IMG/VR virus record: IMGVR_UViG_3300008448_000713
Location: 1 to 22,664 of that record
DNA from: a virus
Strand: one strand, 5' to 3'
DNA: 22,664 nucleotides
The position numbers and the translations under genes are program-made. The notes beneath the pieces were generated by a model. It was not told the DNA's origin and did not search any database. It was given only the letters and a program-made list of their open reading frames with translations. Within the stretch, counting starts at the first letter, position 1. Every line of letters begins with the position of its first letter. Below, piece after piece: positions 21,663 through 22,664 of the stretch.

Positions 21663-22664
21663 ACGATAATAAGTTGGTTGTGTCTCGTTTGAAGGCAGCT
21701 CTGTAGCTCACTGAACGAGCTGGTCCTAGCTGCAAAGGTCCCCCAAATCAAATCCCTCACGTTTGAGTAATGGGTTGGGTAGGTTAAGAGCTCTAGTTCT
21801 TCGTTAGGGAGCCTTGTGGTGTAGAGGGCGGCAGAGCGGATGCGGTCGTTGAGAAATAGTGCCGAACCATTATCTTCTTGTTTCCCCAAAAATATTGTAT
21901 TACACGCTGGGACTGTTCCGCTATTATCAGTTGCAACCTGAACGCCATTAACATATAATGCAAAATCATTTAAAGCGTAAGCAAGGGCTATTTTATACAC
22001 ACCATTTGCTCTTAAAGAATCGGAAACAAATTGTATTACCCCTCCATTAGTAACAATAGCCCTGAGGTTATTACTTGACTCAAAAGAAAGAAGTATTCTG
22101 TTAGAAATACTGTTATCAGATAAAGCAATTAACCTTCTTGACTGACTTATTGCATTGTAAACAACCTCCGCATAAATCGTCCCCTCGGTCTGACCTATGC
22201 AACCGCTGACTGCGCCTGATAGGCTTATCACGTCTGCGTTGCGTGTTGCGCTTGCGGTCGTTGTAGGGATGTAGGATGTTGCGATAGAGCCTGTTTCGGT
22301 TTGCGCTCCCCAGCCGTACAAGATGTCCGTAGTTGTGCCAGAAAAACTTGGTAGTCTTGTTGCTCCGCTTGTTTGAATTAATACGATGGAGATACCATTT
22401 CCTGTTCCAGAGTTGTTGCAGGTTGCAGTAAATCTGCATCGATACCAACCGTTGCCGTAATTTTCAATAGAAGCAGCCCTATTGGTGTCCGCAGCCGTTC
22501 CGCTTACAGCTGCAACTGTGCCAAGTTGCAGGTCAAAGTTTGCAAACCCGTTTTGTGAAAATTGGGTTACTGAATAAGTCAACTGAACATATCTCCCAGA
22601 ATTACCTGTTCCTTGCTTAAAAAAAGCACTTGATGTATAGACCGTTCCGCTTGTAAAACTTGCA
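21659..22664 (-). CDS. Modular fibre/lectin-type protein, N-terminus cut by window edge (first of three paralogues)
   Basis: The frame is open at the right edge; 334 residues are visible, beginning ASFTSGTVYTSSAFFKQGTG. An in-frame TTG at 22582 is not a credible start because clear homology to the 634-aa paralogue continues upstream of it. The visible part holds the second half of one carbohydrate-binding-like module (NGFANFDLQLGTVAAVSGTA, then YGNGWYRCRFTATC and GAQTETGSIATSYIPTTTAS) directly joined to a LamG-like domain (CIGQTEGTIYAEVVYN, then KIALAYALNDFALYVNGVQV and AALYTTRLPNEE), plus a C-terminal extension of about 30 residues after the LamG end, longer than in the paralogues. Its stop overlaps the next ATG (ATGA). 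Likely a receptor-binding or fibre protein. Confidence 0.7.
   Translation of the reverse strand, partial: ASFTSGTVYTSSAFFKQGTGNSGRYVQLTYSVTQFSQNGFANFDLQLGTVAAVSGTAADTNRAASIENYGNGWYRCRFTATCNNSGTGNGISIVLIQTSGATRLPSFSGTTTDILYGWGAQTETGSIATSYIPTTTASATRNADVISLSGAVSGCIGQTEGTIYAEVVYNAISQSRRLIALSDNSISNRILLSFESSNNLRAIVTNGGVIQFVSDSLRANGVYKIALAYALNDFALYVNGVQVATDNSGTVPACNTIFLGKQEDNGSALFLNDRIRSAALYTTRLPNEELELLTYPTHYSNVRDLIWGTFAARTSSFSELQSCLQTRHNQLIIV

Noticed and set aside
19870-22544. Repeats in the fibre genes as a CRISPR array or diversity-generating retroelement
   Set aside because: The repeats are few, unevenly spaced and in coding frame; no reverse transcriptase, template repeat or adenine-biased variable region is seen in the window.
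1-22664. Search for tRNA genes, integrase, polymerase, lysis enzyme or anti-defence genes
   Set aside because: No frame with recognisable motifs of these types was seen, and no gap is long enough to hide a structural RNA gene beyond those described.

Overview
The window is a nearly fully coding stretch (no gap longer than about 90 bases) of a tailed double-stranded DNA phage. It holds the DNA-packaging and virion-structure block plus a receptor-binding-protein cluster. A host in the Bacteroidetes/Flavobacteria is suggested by two things visible in the DNA. Several gene blocks are preceded by the Bacteroidetes -7 promoter element TAnnTTTG, and start codons lack Shine-Dalgarno sequences and instead follow A/T-rich leaders. 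Protein sizes (terminase 708 aa, portal 820 aa, capsid 468 aa, two 245-269 aa connector-like proteins followed by a very large tail protein) and the absence of a tape measure, sheath or baseplate genes favour a short-tailed (podovirus-type) virion, perhaps distantly crAss-like. That placement is inference.

All genes but one lie on the minus strand, so the block reads from right to left. From the right edge: three tandem, paralogous modular fibre/lectin-type proteins (22664-17916, the first cut by the edge), two small unknown genes (17913-17484; the second is only 55 codons), then a single plus-strand winged-helix regulator (17036-17497). Its promoter lies face to face with that of the next minus-strand block. 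That block holds two small unknown genes, a duplicated GroES-type co-chaperonin, a 97-aa candidate small terminase and the large terminase (17004-13442).

A terminator overlapping the terminase stop codon is followed at once by a promoter. The next block holds the portal, three small beta-rich or unknown proteins, a membrane protein/lipoprotein pair that could be spanins, a lysine-rich three-module virion protein, a scaffold-like acidic protein and the major capsid protein (13391-5619). A strong UUCG-capped hairpin separates the capsid gene from a conserved 277-aa gene (5532-4699). A second fused terminator/promoter then leads into two connector-like genes and a tail-nozzle-like protein of at least 1023 aa that runs off the left edge.

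The genes fit one late programme: make and fold capsid subunits (GroES homologue, scaffold), build the portal vertex, package DNA, add connector, tail and fibres. No polymerase, integrase, endolysin, tRNA or CRISPR array was found. The most interesting signals are the tandem-domain co-chaperonin, the palindromic overlapping promoters beside the lone regulator, an identical nine-base promoter core at three block starts, the terminator/promoter fusions, the YxEGGKV-linked mosaic protein, and the module gain/loss visible among the fibre paralogues.
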